This document shows positions 46,167 through 56,550 of a stretch of DNA of 64,000 nucleotides, piece after piece (within the stretch, counting starts at the first letter, position 1; each line of letters opens with the position of its first letter). The stretch is taken from NCBI RefSeq assembly GCF_018342065.1, contig NZ_JAFDOE010000005.1, forward strand, positions 186,001-250,000, given 5' to 3'. The notes below the pieces were generated by a model. It did no database searches and was not told the DNA's origin. It saw only the letters and a program-made list of their open reading frames with translations. The position numbers and the translations under genes are program-made. This DNA comes from Citrobacter sp. FP75 (GTDB lineage Bacteria > Pseudomonadota > Gammaproteobacteria > Enterobacterales > Enterobacteriaceae).

Positions 46167-47300
46167 TTAGCGTGTCAAATCGTCAAAGAATTTCTTCACG
46201 CCGTCGAAGAAGCTTTTGGAACGCGGGCTGTTTTGTTCGCCCGTCGGGCCACCAAAACTATCCTGCAGGTCTTTCAGCAGCTGTTTCTGCTTATCGTTCA
46301 AACCCACTGGGGTTTCAACCACAACGCGGCACAGCAAATCGCCCTGGGCACCACCGCGCACCGACTTAACGCCTTTACCGCGCATACGGAAAAGTTTACC
46401 GGTTTGCGTTTCACCAGGTACTTTTAATTTCACGCGGCCATCGAGCGTCGGGACTTCAATCTCGCCGCCCAGCGCAGCCATCGCAAAGTTGATCGGCACT
46501 TCACAGTACAGGTTATTGCCTTCACGTTCGAAAATCGGGTGCTGTTTCACCTGCACCTGAACGTACAAATCGCCTGCCGGCGCACCATGCTCGCCCGCTT
46601 CGCCTTCACCAGACAAACGGATACGGTCGCCGGTATCAACCCCTGCCGGAATTTTAACGGACAGCGTTTTGCTCTTCTCAACGCGGCCATGCCCGTGGCA
46701 TTTGTTGCATGGATCTTTGATCAGCGTACCGCGGCCCTGACAGTGTGGACAGGTCTGCTGTACAGCAAAAAAGCCCTGGCGCATCTGCACCTGACCGGAA
46801 CCGTGACAGGTCGGACAGGTCTGCGGCTGAGTCCCTGATTTCGCGCCGCTGCCGTGGCAAACGTCACACTCTTCCAGCGTAGGAATACGGATCTCTTTGG
46901 TGACGCCACGCACAGCTTCTTCCAGAGAGAGATCCATGTTGTAACGTAAATCCGCACCACGTGAGGCGCGCTGACGGCCACGACCACCGCCAAAGATATC
47001 GCCAAACACGTCACCAAAGATATCGCTGAAGTCAGCACCGCCGCCGAAACCGCCGCCGCCACCCATACCGCCTTGCTCAAACGCAGCATGGCCGTACTGA
47101 TCGTAAGCCGCACGCTTTTGCGCATCGGTCAGGATCTCGTAGGCTTCTTTGATCTCTTTGAATTTGGCTTCGGCCTCTTTATCACCCTGGTTACGGTCCG
47201 GGTGAAATTTCATGGCCAGGCGCTTATAGGCCTTTTTGATTTCACGCTCTTCCGCAGTTTTGGAAACGCCCAAAATCTCGTAATAGTCTTGCTTTGCCAT
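46167..47300 (-). CDS. dnaJ: Co-chaperone DnaJ (Hsp40)
   Basis: A 377-residue chaperone that delivers unfolded clients to DnaK and stimulates its ATPase. The J domain has HPD at residues 33-35, followed by a Gly/Phe-rich region (about 75-105), four CxxCxGxG zinc-finger repeats (about 145-200) and the C-terminal client-binding domains. The ATG at 47300 is chosen; the open frame begins eight codons earlier but lacks the conserved start. It follows dnaK by 87 bp in the same operon. Confidence 0.98.
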   Translation of the reverse strand: MAKQDYYEILGVSKTAEEREIKKAYKRLAMKFHPDRNQGDKEAEAKFKEIKEAYEILTDAQKRAAYDQYGHAAFEQGGMGGGGGFGGGADFSDIFGDVFGDIFGGGRGRQRASRGADLRYNMDLSLEEAVRGVTKEIRIPTLEECDVCHGSGAKSGTQPQTCPTCHGSGQVQMRQGFFAVQQTCPHCQGRGTLIKDPCNKCHGHGRVEKSKTLSVKIPAGVDTGDRIRLSGEGEAGEHGAPAGDLYVQVQVKQHPIFEREGNNLYCEVPINFAMAALGGEIEVPTLDGRVKLKVPGETQTGKLFRMRGKGVKSVRGGAQGDLLCRVVVETPVGLNDKQKQLLKDLQDSFGGPTGEQNSPRSKSFFDGVKKFFDDLTR

Positions 47301-47387
47301 TGGTTTTTTTAAGCCCCTTAACATACGAGCACGGGCGAAGAGGAAACCTCTACGCCCGTGCCGATTAACTACCCTGCATCAGGGCGA

Positions 47388-49304
47388 TTATTTTTTGTCT
47401 TTCACTTCTTCAAACTCAGCGTCAACAACGTCGTCATCTTTCGCGTTGTTTGCAGAAGCATCAGCTGAACCCGCCTGCTGCTGTGCGTGCTGCTGCTGCG
47501 CGATTTCCATCAGTTTCTGGGAAACCTGCGCCAGAGCCTGCATTTTCGCTTCGATATCTGCTTTGTCTTCGCCTTTCAAAGACGTTTCCAGTGCAGTCAG
47601 AGCGGACTCGATAGCAGTTTTGTCGTCAGCCGGCAGTTTATCGCCTGCTTCTTCAACCTGCTTGCGAGTGCTGTGCAGCAGATGGTCACCCTGGTTACGG
47701 GTCTGAACCAGCTCTTCAAACTTACGGTCAGATTCTGCGTTCGCTTCTGCTTCGCGAACCATTTTCTGAATTTCTTCTTCGTTCAGACCAGAAGAAGCCT
47801 TGATGGTGATCTTCTGCTCTTTACCGCTGTTTTTGTCTTTCGCAGAAACGTGCAGGATACCGTCGGCATCGATATCGAAGGTGACTTCGATCTGCGGCAT
47901 ACCGCGCGGTGCCGGGCTGATACCATCCAGGTTAAACTGACCCAGATCTTTGTTATCAGCCGCACGTTTACGTTCACCCTGCAGCACATGGATGGTCACC
48001 GCAGACTGGTTGTCTTCAGCGGTAGAGAACACCTGGCTGTGCTTGGTCGGGATAGTGGTGTTTTTCGCGATCAGCGGAGTCATCACGCCGCCCATGGTTT
48101 CGATACCCAAAGACAGCGGGGTAACGTCCAGCAGCAGCACGTCTTTAACATCACCGGTCAATACACCACCCTGAACAGCAGCACCGATAGCAACGGCTTC
48201 GTCCGGGTTAACGTCTTTACGTGGCTCTTTACCGAAGAACTCAGCAACTTTCTTCTGCACCATCGGCATACGTGTCTGACCACCGACCAGGATAACGTCC
48301 TGAACGTCGGAAACAGACAGACCCGCATCCTGCAGAGCAACTTTCAGCGGCTCGATAGAACGGTTAACCAGGTCTTCTACCAAGCTTTCCAGTTTCGCAC
48401 GGGTCACTTTGATGTTCATGTGTTTCGGACCAGACGCATCTGCAGTGATGTACGGCAGGTTAACGTCGGTCTGCTGCGCAGAAGACAGCTCAATTTTCGC
48501 TTTTTCTGCGGCTTCTTTCAGGCGCTGCATTGCCAGCGGGTCGTTACGCAGATCAATGCCCTGATCTTTCTTAAATTCGTCAACGAGGTAGTTGATCATA
48601 CGGCTATCGAAGTCTTCACCACCGAGGTGGGTATCACCGTTGGTTGCCAGAACTTCGAAGGTTTTTTCACCGTCAACTTCGTCGATTTCGATAATAGAGA
48701 TATCGAAAGTACCACCACCGAGGTCGTAGACCGCGATAGTACGGTTGCCGACTTCTTTATCCAGACCGTAAGCCAGCGCGGCTGCGGTCGGTTCGTTGAT
48801 GATACGTTTGACTTCCAGACCTGCGATACGACCGGCGTCTTTAGTTGCCTGACGCTGAGCATCGTTGAAGTAAGCAGGTACGGTGATAACCGCTTCAGTT
48901 ACCGGCTCACCCAGGTAATCTTCAGCCGTTTTCTTCATTTTTTTCAGCACTTCAGCAGAAATCTGCGGCGGTGCCAGTTTCTGACCTTTTACGTCAATCC
49001 ATGCATCACCGTTGTCAGCACCGATGATTTTGTACGGCATGATAGCTTCATCACGCTGCACTTCTTCGTCCTGGAAGCGGCGGCCAATCAGGCGTTTAAT
49101 CGCAAACAGGGTGTTTTGCGGGTTTGTCACTGCCTGACGTTTAGCCGGCTGACCAACCAGAGTTTCACCATCCTGGGTATAAGCAATGATAGAAGGCGTG
49201 GTGCGATCGCCCTCGGCGTTCTCCAGCACACGTGCAGTAGTGCCATCCATAATCGCTACACAAGAGTTGGTAGTACCCAGGTCGATACCAATAATTTTAC
49301 CCAT
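47388..49304 (-). CDS. dnaK: Chaperone DnaK (Hsp70)
   Basis: A 638-residue Hsp70. The nucleotide-binding domain starts [13 protein letters not shown] and contains [14 protein letters not shown] and [10 protein letters not shown]; the substrate-binding domain follows the [11 protein letters not shown] linker, and the C-terminus ends in the EEVKDKK-type EEVD-like tail. Length equals E. coli. The gene is transcribed from a sigma-32 promoter at 49.43 kb and is first in dnaK-dnaJ. A 619-codon open frame on the opposite strand is the well-known dnaK antisense artefact. Confidence 0.98.
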   Translation of the reverse strand: MGKIIGIDLGTTNSCVAIMDGTTARVLENAEGDRTTPSIIAYTQDGETLVGQPAKRQAVTNPQNTLFAIKRLIGRRFQDEEVQRDEAIMPYKIIGADNGDAWIDVKGQKLAPPQISAEVLKKMKKTAEDYLGEPVTEAVITVPAYFNDAQRQATKDAGRIAGLEVKRIINEPTAAALAYGLDKEVGNRTIAVYDLGGGTFDISIIEIDEVDGEKTFEVLATNGDTHLGGEDFDSRMINYLVDEFKKDQGIDLRNDPLAMQRLKEAAEKAKIELSSAQQTDVNLPYITADASGPKHMNIKVTRAKLESLVEDLVNRSIEPLKVALQDAGLSVSDVQDVILVGGQTRMPMVQKKVAEFFGKEPRKDVNPDEAVAIGAAVQGGVLTGDVKDVLLLDVTPLSLGIETMGGVMTPLIAKNTTIPTKHSQVFSTAEDNQSAVTIHVLQGERKRAADNKDLGQFNLDGISPAPRGMPQIEVTFDIDADGILHVSAKDKNSGKEQKITIKASSGLNEEEIQKMVREAEANAESDRKFEELVQTRNQGDHLLHSTRKQVEEAGDKLPADDKTAIESALTALETSLKGEDKADIEAKMQALAQVSQKLMEIAQQQHAQQQAGSADASANNAKDDDVVDAEFEEVKDKK

Positions 49305-49424
49305 CTAAACGTCTCCACTAAAAATTCTGTCATCAGGTGGTTGTGAATCTGTAATAAGGGCGAAACGTGCGGTTTCAACTACCCTGAATCGTTTTTTTTC
49401 AGACTCACCACTGCGGTTGTCTAC

Positions 49425-49458
49425 AAGATGGGGTCGTAACCCACGTCATCAAGGGGGG
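49425..49458 (-). promoter_or_regulatory. Sigma-32 heat-shock promoter of dnaK
   Basis: On the minus strand CCCCCCTTGAT is followed, after about 14 bp, by CCCCATCT, matching the heat-shock consensus CTTGAAA-N(11-16)-CCCCATNT. The leader to the dnaK ATG is ~115 bp. Confidence 0.88.
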
Positions 49459-49688
49459 CATGCAAATTTTTTTTAGCCCAATCGTAATAAAATGAGAGAA
49501 AACGGGTAGAAAAGCAGGAAAGCCAATAGTCACAGCCCCCAAATAATTCACTGAACCAATATTATAAATACCAGCCATTCACCTTAAAATTGTAATAAAA
49601 AGAAAAGATTACAAACATGAACTGTTTTTCCAACGGCGGTATTATGGTGACTGGCAATCAACTTTTGAACCCGTCAAAGAGAAATTTC

Positions 49689-50093
49689 ATGAAATCCATG
49701 TTAACCCTTCCCGCCAGCCTGCTGATGGGTCTGTTGCTGAGCAGCGCTGCACATGCTAACGATCATAAAGTCCTGGGAATGATTGCTATGCCCAGAAATG
49801 CAACCAACGATCTCACGCTAAGAATTCCCGTTTGTCGCGTGGTGAAGCGTATTCAGTTGGCGGCAGATCGTGGCGATATCAAACTAAATGGCGCTTCCGT
49901 TTATTTTAAAGCCGCGCGCATGTCCAGACAGAGCCTGAACGTCCCTTCCTCTATCAAAGAGGGGCAGACAACCAGTTGGATCAACATCAATAGCGACAAC
50001 GACAATAAACGCTGCGTGTCCAAAATCACCTTCTCTGGCCAGTCAGTCAATTCATCCGACATGGCGACATTAAAAGTCATTGGTGATGACTAA
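49689..50093 (+). CDS. yaaI: YaaI family exported protein (UPF0412)
   Basis: A 134-residue protein of unknown function with a Sec signal peptide (cleavage after AHA, residue 23). The mature part includes [20 protein letters not shown] and two cysteines likely to form a disulfide in the periplasm. Start at 49689 gives the E. coli YaaI length; the open frame extends 24 codons further upstream without support. It is divergent from dnaK. The yaaW gene that follows in E. coli is absent. Confidence 0.9.
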   Translation: MKSMLTLPASLLMGLLLSSAAHANDHKVLGMIAMPRNATNDLTLRIPVCRVVKRIQLAADRGDIKLNGASVYFKAARMSRQSLNVPSSIKEGQTTSWININSDNDNKRCVSKITFSGQSVNSSDMATLKVIGDD

Positions 50094-50266
50094 CCTCCCC
50101 CCACCTTTCAGCCATGATAATTATCACTGGGGAAAAAAATTCATTTTCCCCTCATCAGATCATAGACAGCCCCCTCTCCCCTGATTATCATGCCGCGCCC
50201 CGAAGACAGTGATCGTTATTCGGGGAAACTATTTCACCATTCAATCAATGATGATTTTGAGGAATT

Positions 50267-50833
50267 ATGGGCAACACTAAGTTGGCTAATCCGGCACCGC
50301 TGGGCCTGATGGGCTTTGGCATGACCACCATTCTGCTTAACCTGCATAACGCGGGTTTCTTCGCCTTTGACGTTATTATTCTGGCGATGGGAATTTTCTA
50401 CGGCGGTATCGCGCAAATTTTTGCCGGACTGCTGGAGTATAAAAAAGGCAACACCTTCGGTTTAACCGCCTTTACCTCCTACGGCTCTTTCTGGCTGACG
50501 TTGGTTGCGATCCTGATCATGCCGAAAATGGGCCTGGCAGATGCAACAAATGGTCAATTCCTGGGCGTGTATCTGGGTCTGTGGGGCGTGTTCACGCTGT
50601 TCATGTTCTTCGGTACGCTGAAAGCTGCTCGCGCGTTGCAGTTTGTCTTCCTGAGCCTGACCGTGTTGTTCGCCCTGCTGGCTGTGGGCAATATTGCGGG
50701 TAACGAAGCGATTATCCACGTTGCTGGCTGGGTTGGCCTGGTGTGTGGCGCAAGCGCCATTTACCTGGCGATGGGTGAAGTGCTGAACGAACAGTTTGGC
50801 CGCACCATCCTGCCGATTGGTGAAGCGCACTAA
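50267..50833 (+). CDS. satP: Acetate/succinate:proton symporter SatP
   Basis: A 188-residue inner-membrane protein of the GPR1/FUN34/YaaH family with six hydrophobic segments. The family signature [14 protein letters not shown] starts at residue 8. TTGAGGAAT precedes the ATG. It imports acetate and succinate. Length equals E. coli SatP. It ends at a strong bidirectional terminator shared with the convergent MHS transporter. Confidence 0.96.
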   Translation: MGNTKLANPAPLGLMGFGMTTILLNLHNAGFFAFDVIILAMGIFYGGIAQIFAGLLEYKKGNTFGLTAFTSYGSFWLTLVAILIMPKMGLADATNGQFLGVYLGLWGVFTLFMFFGTLKAARALQFVFLSLTVLFALLAVGNIAGNEAIIHVAGWVGLVCGASAIYLAMGEVLNEQFGRTILPIGEAH

Positions 50834-50840
50834 TCTGCCG

Positions 50841-50866
50841 TTATCCCCCCGTAAGGGGGGATAATC
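50841..50866. terminator. Bidirectional hairpin between satP and the MHS transporter gene
   Basis: TTATCCCCCC, loop GTAA, GGGGGGATAA: a perfect 10-bp stem between two convergent stop codons. Confidence 0.88.
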
Positions 50867-50867
50867 C

Positions 50868-52175
50868 CTACAGACGCTGTAATTCTCCCTCAACGTCTGT
50901 ATCACGATGATAAATACCCTGTCGCAGCCAAATCCCCAGCCCTAACCCCACCAGCGAAAGCGCCAGTACGTACCAGGCCGGAGCCATTGGTGACACGCTC
51001 ATCAACATCGTTACCGCGATCGGCGTCAAACCACCGAAAATGGCATACGAGACGTTATAGGAAAAGGAGATACCGGTAAAACGGACCTCCGCCGGAAACG
51101 CCCGCACCATCACGTAAGGCACTGCGCCGACCACGCCAACGCACAACCCGACCAGACCGTACAACGGGAACAGGTACTCGGGATGAGTGCCGGTCAGGTG
51201 ATAGAAAAACCAGCTCGAACAAGCCAGCAGCAGGCTACCAACAATAAAGGTTTTGCTGGCGCCCACTCTGTCGACCACAAATCCAGCCAGCAGGCACCCG
51301 ATGCACAGCATAATAGTGGCAACGCTGTTGGCCTGTAAGGTCAGCGCAGGGGCAAAACCATACTGTTTTTGCAGCCAGACGGGGGACATCAGGATCACCA
51401 CCACAATCCCAGCGGAGAGCAGCCAGGTCAGTAACATCGAAATGACCACCGCTTTTTTATGTTTGCTCACCACCGATTTTACCGGTAGCTCATGCGCCAA
51501 CGCTTTGCGCTGTTGCATTTCGAGGAAGATGGGGGTCTCCTGCAGCCAGCGGCGCAGATACATTGCCACTAGCCCAAACGCGCCCCCCAGCAGGAAAGGA
51601 ATACGCCAGCCGTACTCATGTACCGCCTGCTGCGTCAGGCTGGTATTCACCAACGTGGCCACTACCGAGCCCAGAAGAATACCCACCGTTAATCCGGCGG
51701 TCAGCGTTCCGCAGGCAATGCCGATACGGCGCTCCGGGACGTGTTCGGCAACAAACACCCACGCTCCCGGCACTTCTCCCCCTATCGCTGCACCCTGCAA
51801 AATACGCATCAATAGCAGCAACAACGGGGCCAGTATCCCCATCGAGGCATAAGTCGGCAGCAGGCCTATCGCCAGCGTTGGTATCGCCATTAGCAAAATG
51901 CTCAGAGTGAACATTTTCTTACGCCCGACCAAATCGCCAAAATGCGCCATGATGATGCCGCCCAGCGGACGCGCCAGATAGCCTGCGGCAAAAATACCGA
52001 AGGTTTGCACCTGACGTAGCCATTCTGGGATGTCTGCGGGGAAGAACAGTTCACCCACAACAGCGGCAAAGAAGACAAAAATAATGAAATCATAAAACTC
52101 AAGCGCCCCACCGAGAGCAGCGAGCGAAAGGGTTTTATAATCCTGGCGATTCAGTGGTCGAGAATGTTGTGACAT
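50868..52175 (-). CDS. MHS-family major facilitator transporter
   Basis: A 435-residue, twelve-span transporter of the metabolite:H+ symporter branch (ProP/ShiA/KgtP relatives). Family loops are seen: FGDLVGRKKMF (about 75-86) and RILQGAAIGGEVPGAWVFVAEH (about 122-143). It is inserted between satP and mog, where E. coli K-12 has no such gene; a transporter here also occurs, as I recall, in Salmonella. It stands alone, so the substrate (an organic acid or betaine by family) is not determined. Confidence 0.88.
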   Translation of the reverse strand: MSQHSRPLNRQDYKTLSLAALGGALEFYDFIIFVFFAAVVGELFFPADIPEWLRQVQTFGIFAAGYLARPLGGIIMAHFGDLVGRKKMFTLSILLMAIPTLAIGLLPTYASMGILAPLLLLLMRILQGAAIGGEVPGAWVFVAEHVPERRIGIACGTLTAGLTVGILLGSVVATLVNTSLTQQAVHEYGWRIPFLLGGAFGLVAMYLRRWLQETPIFLEMQQRKALAHELPVKSVVSKHKKAVVISMLLTWLLSAGIVVVILMSPVWLQKQYGFAPALTLQANSVATIMLCIGCLLAGFVVDRVGASKTFIVGSLLLACSSWFFYHLTGTHPEYLFPLYGLVGLCVGVVGAVPYVMVRAFPAEVRFTGISFSYNVSYAIFGGLTPIAVTMLMSVSPMAPAWYVLALSLVGLGLGIWLRQGIYHRDTDVEGELQRL

Positions 52176-52299
52176 AGCAAACCATGCGTCAGTGGAGTGA
52201 TTGAACGTGTCTGTCGATACATGTAAAACAAAAATTACTATATCGTAAACAATTCAATACTCCACCAGCATTACTCTTTATGTCACGAAAAGGCTACTT

Positions 52300-52887
52300 T
52301 CAGGCATTTGTATCGCGTATCGCGCTTTTCGGTCTAAAAGATGCTACCACTGTCGGGGCAGTTTCCACATACGGCCCATCCAATAACTGTATACAATACG
52401 GTACACTTGCAAAAATACCCGCCACGATAACCTTACCGTCGGCGTCTTTCACACCTTCCAGCGTTTCTTTAATCGATTTTGGCTGGCCTGGCAGGTTCAG
52501 GATCAGCGCCTGCTTGCGAATAACCCCAACCTGACGCGAGAGGATCGCCGTCGGCACAAAGTGCAGGCTTATCTGGCGCATTTGCTCACCAAAGCCAGGC
52601 ATCTGCCTGTCGGCTACGGCAAGCGTTGCATCAGGCGTCACGTCGCGACGAGCCGGGCCGGTGCCGCCGGTGGTCAGCACCAGGTGGCAACTCATTTCAT
52701 CAACCAGTTCGCACAATGTTTGTTCAATGATGGCCTGCTCATCCGGGATCAACCGGGTTTGCAGTTCAAAAGGGGTTGTCAGGGCGGACGCCAGCCACTC
52801 TTCGAGCGCAGGGATACCCTTATCCTGATAAACGCCGCTGGAGGCACGGTCAGAAATAGAAACTAAGCCAATGCGTAAAGTGTTCAT
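52300..52887 (-). CDS. mog: Molybdopterin adenylyltransferase Mog
   Basis: A 195-residue MoaB/Mog-fold enzyme that adenylylates molybdopterin before metal insertion. The core motif VLTTGGTGPARRDVTPDATL (about residues 70-89) is intact, as is the C-terminal LPGQPKSIKETL block. Length equals E. coli Mog. It lies downstream of talB in the same direction, 111 bp after the talB stop region. Cytoplasmic; required for molybdoenzymes. Confidence 0.96.
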   Translation of the reverse strand: MNTLRIGLVSISDRASSGVYQDKGIPALEEWLASALTTPFELQTRLIPDEQAIIEQTLCELVDEMSCHLVLTTGGTGPARRDVTPDATLAVADRQMPGFGEQMRQISLHFVPTAILSRQVGVIRKQALILNLPGQPKSIKETLEGVKDADGKVIVAGIFASVPYCIQLLDGPYVETAPTVVASFRPKSAIRDTNA

Positions 52888-52997
52888 GATTATTCCGTTT
52901 AAACAGTCTCGTTAAACAGAATGATACACTGCGAAGGGAAGGACAGACAGGTTTCAGAAGAGGTAGCGTGACCCTTGTCAGGGCCACGCGCTAATGA

Positions 52998-53951
52998 TTA
53001 CAGCAGATCGCCGATCATTTTTTCCAGTTTGCCCTGGTCTACAGCAAACTTACGGATACCGTCCGCCAGTTTGTCTACAGCCATCGGATCCTGGTTATGC
53101 TGCCACAGGAACTCAGCTTCAGTGATACGCGCAGGACGCGCTTTCACTTCGCCAGAGAAGGACAGTTTACGCTCGAGAGCGCCTTCGCTTTCCGCCAGCT
53201 CTTTCAGCAGTGCCGGAGCAATCGTCAGACGATCGCAGCCCGCCAGCTCAATGATTTCGCCGATGTTACGGAAGCTTGCACCCATCACTACAGTTTCATA
53301 ACCGTGCTGTTTGTAGTACTCGTAGATTTCCGTGACAGAAACGACGCCCGGATCTTCTGCCGGTGCGTACTCTTTCTTGTCAGTATTGGTTTTGTACCAG
53401 TCCAGAATACGGCCAACAAACGGAGAAATCAGGTACACGCCTGCTTCTGCACATGCACGCGCCTGCGCAAAGGAGAACAGCAGAGTCAGGTTACAGTTGA
53501 TGCCTTCTTTTTCCAGCTGCTCCGCAGCACGGATACCCTGCCAGGTAGAAGCCAGTTTGATCAGAATGCGATCGTTGCTAATGCCAGCATCGTTGTACAG
53601 CTTGATCAGGCGTTTTGCTTTCGCGATAGACGCGTCGGTGTCGTAAGACAGACGAGCGTCAACTTCAGTGGAGATACGACCCGGGACCAGTTTCAGGATC
53701 TCCAGACCGATGTTTACCGCTAGTTTGTCGGTCGCGTCGACAACCTGCTGCGCGCGGTCGTTGCTCTGCTGCTTAGCCCAGGCTACAGCGTCATCAATCA
53801 GCTTGCGGTATTCCGGGATCTGCGCTGCGTTAAGAATGAGAGAAGGGTTAGTTGTGGCATCCTGAGGCTGATACAGCTTCATTGCCGCGATGTCTCCGGT
53901 GTCGGCCACTACTGTGGTGAACTGACGAAGGGAGGTCAATTTGTCCGTCAT
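52998..53951 (-). CDS. talB: Transaldolase B
   Basis: A 317-residue pentose-phosphate enzyme that transfers a dihydroxyacetone unit between sugar phosphates. The Schiff-base lysine is Lys132 in [11 protein letters not shown], and the N-terminal [10 protein letters not shown] motif is intact. The ATG at 53951 gives the E. coli length; 21 upstream codons are open but unsupported. It is monocistronic or weakly linked to mog. Cytoplasmic dimer by family knowledge. Confidence 0.97.
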   Translation of the reverse strand: MTDKLTSLRQFTTVVADTGDIAAMKLYQPQDATTNPSLILNAAQIPEYRKLIDDAVAWAKQQSNDRAQQVVDATDKLAVNIGLEILKLVPGRISTEVDARLSYDTDASIAKAKRLIKLYNDAGISNDRILIKLASTWQGIRAAEQLEKEGINCNLTLLFSFAQARACAEAGVYLISPFVGRILDWYKTNTDKKEYAPAEDPGVVSVTEIYEYYKQHGYETVVMGASFRNIGEIIELAGCDRLTIAPALLKELAESEGALERKLSFSGEVKARPARITEAEFLWQHNQDPMAVDKLADGIRKFAVDQGKLEKMIGDLL

Positions 53952-54224
53952 GATAGCGATTCTCTTTAAACAGCTTGTTAGGGGGATGTAACCGATCTTC
54001 CCTGATGATAGCACGACGCACTCTCAGCGCAACCGCCGGGATTGTCCGACCAGCCGCTCAGTCCTGATTACGCATCTCAAAGCCGGTGATGCGCAATTAA
54101 GGATATACCCATAGTTATGATAAACTCCCGCAATCAATCTCATCACAAGGTATATACTGTTCGATTATTGGTAGCGCTTACACGGGATTATTCGCGCTTA
54201 CCGGCATCAACAAGAGGGATGTTA

Positions 54225-55655
54225 ATGCCTGATTTTTTATCATTTATTAATGAGGTGCTCTGGGGTTCGGTGATGATCTACCTCCTGCTTGGCGCAGGAT
54301 GCTGGTTCACCTGGCGTACAGGGTTCGTTCAGTTTCGCTATCTTCGCCAGTTTGGCAAAAGTCTTAAAAACAGCATCAGCCCGCAGCCGGGCGGCTTAAC
54401 TTCCTTTCAGGCTCTGTGCACCAGTCTCGCCGCGCGTATTGGCAGCGGAAATCTGGCGGGCGTGGCTCTGGCGATCGCTGCCGGCGGTGCGGGAGCCGTT
54501 TTCTGGATGTGGGTTTCCGCAGTCATTGGGATGGCGACCTCGTTTGCTGAATGCTCACTTGCTCAACTGTATAAAGAACGCGATAACAAGGGACAGTTTC
54601 GCGGTGGCCCTGCGTGGTATATGGCACGTGGGCTGGGCATGCGCTGGATGGGCGTTTTGTTCGCTATCTTTTTACTCATTGCCTATGGTCTGATTTTCAA
54701 CAGCGTCCAGGCGAATTCAGTCTCGCGTGCGCTGGAGTTTGCTTTTGACATCCCACCGCTTGTGTCCGGTATCTCATTGGCGTTGCTGTCTTTGCTGGTT
54801 ATCGTCGGCGGCATTAAAGGCGTTGCCCGCCTGATGCAATGGTTCGTTCCATTAATGGCCCTATTATGGGTAAGCTGCAGCATCATTATCTGCCTGTGGC
54901 ATATTGGACAGATCCCTGAGGTCATCGTCACCATTGTGAAGAGCGCGTTTGGCTGGCAGGAAGCCGCCGCCGGTGCGGCCGGGTATACGCTAAGCCAGGC
55001 TATTGCCAGCGGCTTTCAACGCGGTATGTTCTCTAATGAGGCCGGAATGGGTTCAACCCCTAACGCTGCCGCAGCCGCCGCGTCATGGCCTCCACATCCT
55101 GCCGCCCAGGGCATTGTCCAGATGATTGGCGTGCTGGGTGATACGTTGGTTATCTGTACGGCTAGTGCAATGATTATTCTGCTGGCGGGTAATGGCACCA
55201 CGTATGTGCCGATGGAAGGTATCCAGTTGGTTCAGAAAGCCATGGTAACGCTCACGGGTGAGTGGGGTGCGGGATTTGTCGCCCTGATTGTTATCATGTT
55301 CGCTTTCAGTTCTATCGTCGCCAACTATATCTATGCTGAAAACAACCTGGTCTTTCTGCATCTGGACAATATCCGGGTTATCTGGCTATTGCGCATTGTT
55401 ACTGTCGGTACCGTCATCGCAGGCACCTTAGCCAGCTTCCCGCTGGTATGGCAGCTTGCCGACATTATTATGGCCTGTATGGCGATCACTAACCTGACGG
55501 CGATTCTACTGCTCTCCCCGGTTGTTTATACCCTCGCCAGCGACTACCTGCGTCAACGAAAACTCGGCGTGCCGCCGGAATTTGATCCGCGGCGTTATCC
55601 TGATATCAGACAACAGCTTGCACCCGAGGCCTGGGATGAAACGCCGCACAACTAG
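54225..55655 (+). CDS. yaaJ: Putative alanine/glycine:sodium symporter YaaJ
   Basis: A 476-residue member of the alanine or glycine:cation symporter (AGCS) family with about ten hydrophobic spans. The motif [23 protein letters not shown] (about 64-86) and [16 protein letters not shown] (about 304) are family signatures. The start at 54225 follows AGAGGG and equals E. coli YaaJ; 36 upstream codons are open. It is divergent from talB. It probably imports alanine or glycine with sodium; it is not well characterised. Confidence 0.95.
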   Translation: MPDFLSFINEVLWGSVMIYLLLGAGCWFTWRTGFVQFRYLRQFGKSLKNSISPQPGGLTSFQALCTSLAARIGSGNLAGVALAIAAGGAGAVFWMWVSAVIGMATSFAECSLAQLYKERDNKGQFRGGPAWYMARGLGMRWMGVLFAIFLLIAYGLIFNSVQANSVSRALEFAFDIPPLVSGISLALLSLLVIVGGIKGVARLMQWFVPLMALLWVSCSIIICLWHIGQIPEVIVTIVKSAFGWQEAAAGAAGYTLSQAIASGFQRGMFSNEAGMGSTPNAAAAAASWPPHPAAQGIVQMIGVLGDTLVICTASAMIILLAGNGTTYVPMEGIQLVQKAMVTLTGEWGAGFVALIVIMFAFSSIVANYIYAENNLVFLHLDNIRVIWLLRIVTVGTVIAGTLASFPLVWQLADIIMACMAITNLTAILLLSPVVYTLASDYLRQRKLGVPPEFDPRRYPDIRQQLAPEAWDETPHN

Positions 55656-55732
55656 CGCGGCAATCGCAACCATCGATCAATTCTGTCGTTTTTTTTGCTA
55701 CAGTCGCAGTAAATCTCCCGCAAGGACTGGAT

Positions 55733-56506
55733 ATGCTGATTCTGATTTCACCTGCAAAAACGCTCGACTATCAAAGCCCACTGGCAACTGCGCGTCATAC
55801 GTTGCCCGAGCTGCTGGATCATTCCCAGCAGCTTATCCACGAAGCGCGTCAGCTTTCTGCGCCGCAGATTGGTAAGTTGATGGGGATTAGCGACAAGCTG
55901 GCGGACCTGAACGCCACCCGCTTCCATGACTGGCAACCGGACTTCACGCCTGACAATGCGCGCCAGGCTATTCTGGCGTTTAAGGGCGACGTGTATACCG
56001 GATTGCAGGCAGAAACCTTCAGCGAGGCAGATTTCGATTTTGCCCAGCAGCATTTACGCATGCTGTCCGGACTGTACGGCGTGCTGCGCCCACTGGACCT
56101 GATGCAACCCTACCGCCTCGAGATGGGCATTCGCCTTGCCAATGCCAAAGGTAAAGATCTCTACCAGTTCTGGGGAGATATCATCACTGATAAGCTGAAC
56201 GAAGCGCTGGAAGCGCAAGGTGACAGCGTGGTCATTAACCTCGCCTCGGATGAGTATTTTAAATCCGTAAAACCGAAAAAACTGAATGCGGAGCTTATCA
56301 AACCGGTGTTCCTTGATGAGAAAAACGGCAAGTTCAAAGTCATCAGCTTCTATGCCAAAAAAGCGCGTGGCCTGATGAGCCGTTACATCATCGAAAACCG
56401 CTTAACCAGGCCAGAACAGTTGACCACATTTAACAGCGAAGGCTATTTCTTTGATGAAGAAGCGTCAGGGAATGGCGAACTGGTGTTTAAACGCCACGAG
56501 CAGTAA
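55733..56506 (+). CDS. yaaA: Peroxide stress protein YaaA
   Basis: A 257-residue DUF328/YaaA protein that lowers free intracellular iron and so protects DNA under hydrogen peroxide stress (known for E. coli). The N-terminal [15 protein letters not shown], the central [12 protein letters not shown] and the C-terminal [15 protein letters not shown] blocks are present. In E. coli it is OxyR-controlled. The short yaaX gene found between yaaA and thrC in E. coli is missing; a REP element is there instead. Confidence 0.95.
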   Translation: MLILISPAKTLDYQSPLATARHTLPELLDHSQQLIHEARQLSAPQIGKLMGISDKLADLNATRFHDWQPDFTPDNARQAILAFKGDVYTGLQAETFSEADFDFAQQHLRMLSGLYGVLRPLDLMQPYRLEMGIRLANAKGKDLYQFWGDIITDKLNEALEAQGDSVVINLASDEYFKSVKPKKLNAELIKPVFLDEKNGKFKVISFYAKKARGLMSRYIIENRLTRPEQLTTFNSEGYFFDEEASGNGELVFKRHEQ

Positions 56507-56513
56507 TTTACAT

Positions 56514-56543
56514 ACCGGATGCCGACGCAAGTCGACATCCGGC
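56514..56543. repeat. REP-type palindrome between yaaA and thrC (convergent ends)
   Basis: ACCGGATGCCGAC, loop GCAA, GTCGACATCCGGC: a 13-bp stem with one mismatch, of REP type, at the 3' ends of both transcripts. Confidence 0.85.
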
Positions 56544-56550
56544 ACCACGA

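Noticed and set aside
47487-49346. A 619-codon open frame on the plus strand opposite dnaK
   Set aside because: It mirrors dnaK codon bias, has no family resemblance, and antisense frames opposite dnaK are a well-known artefact.
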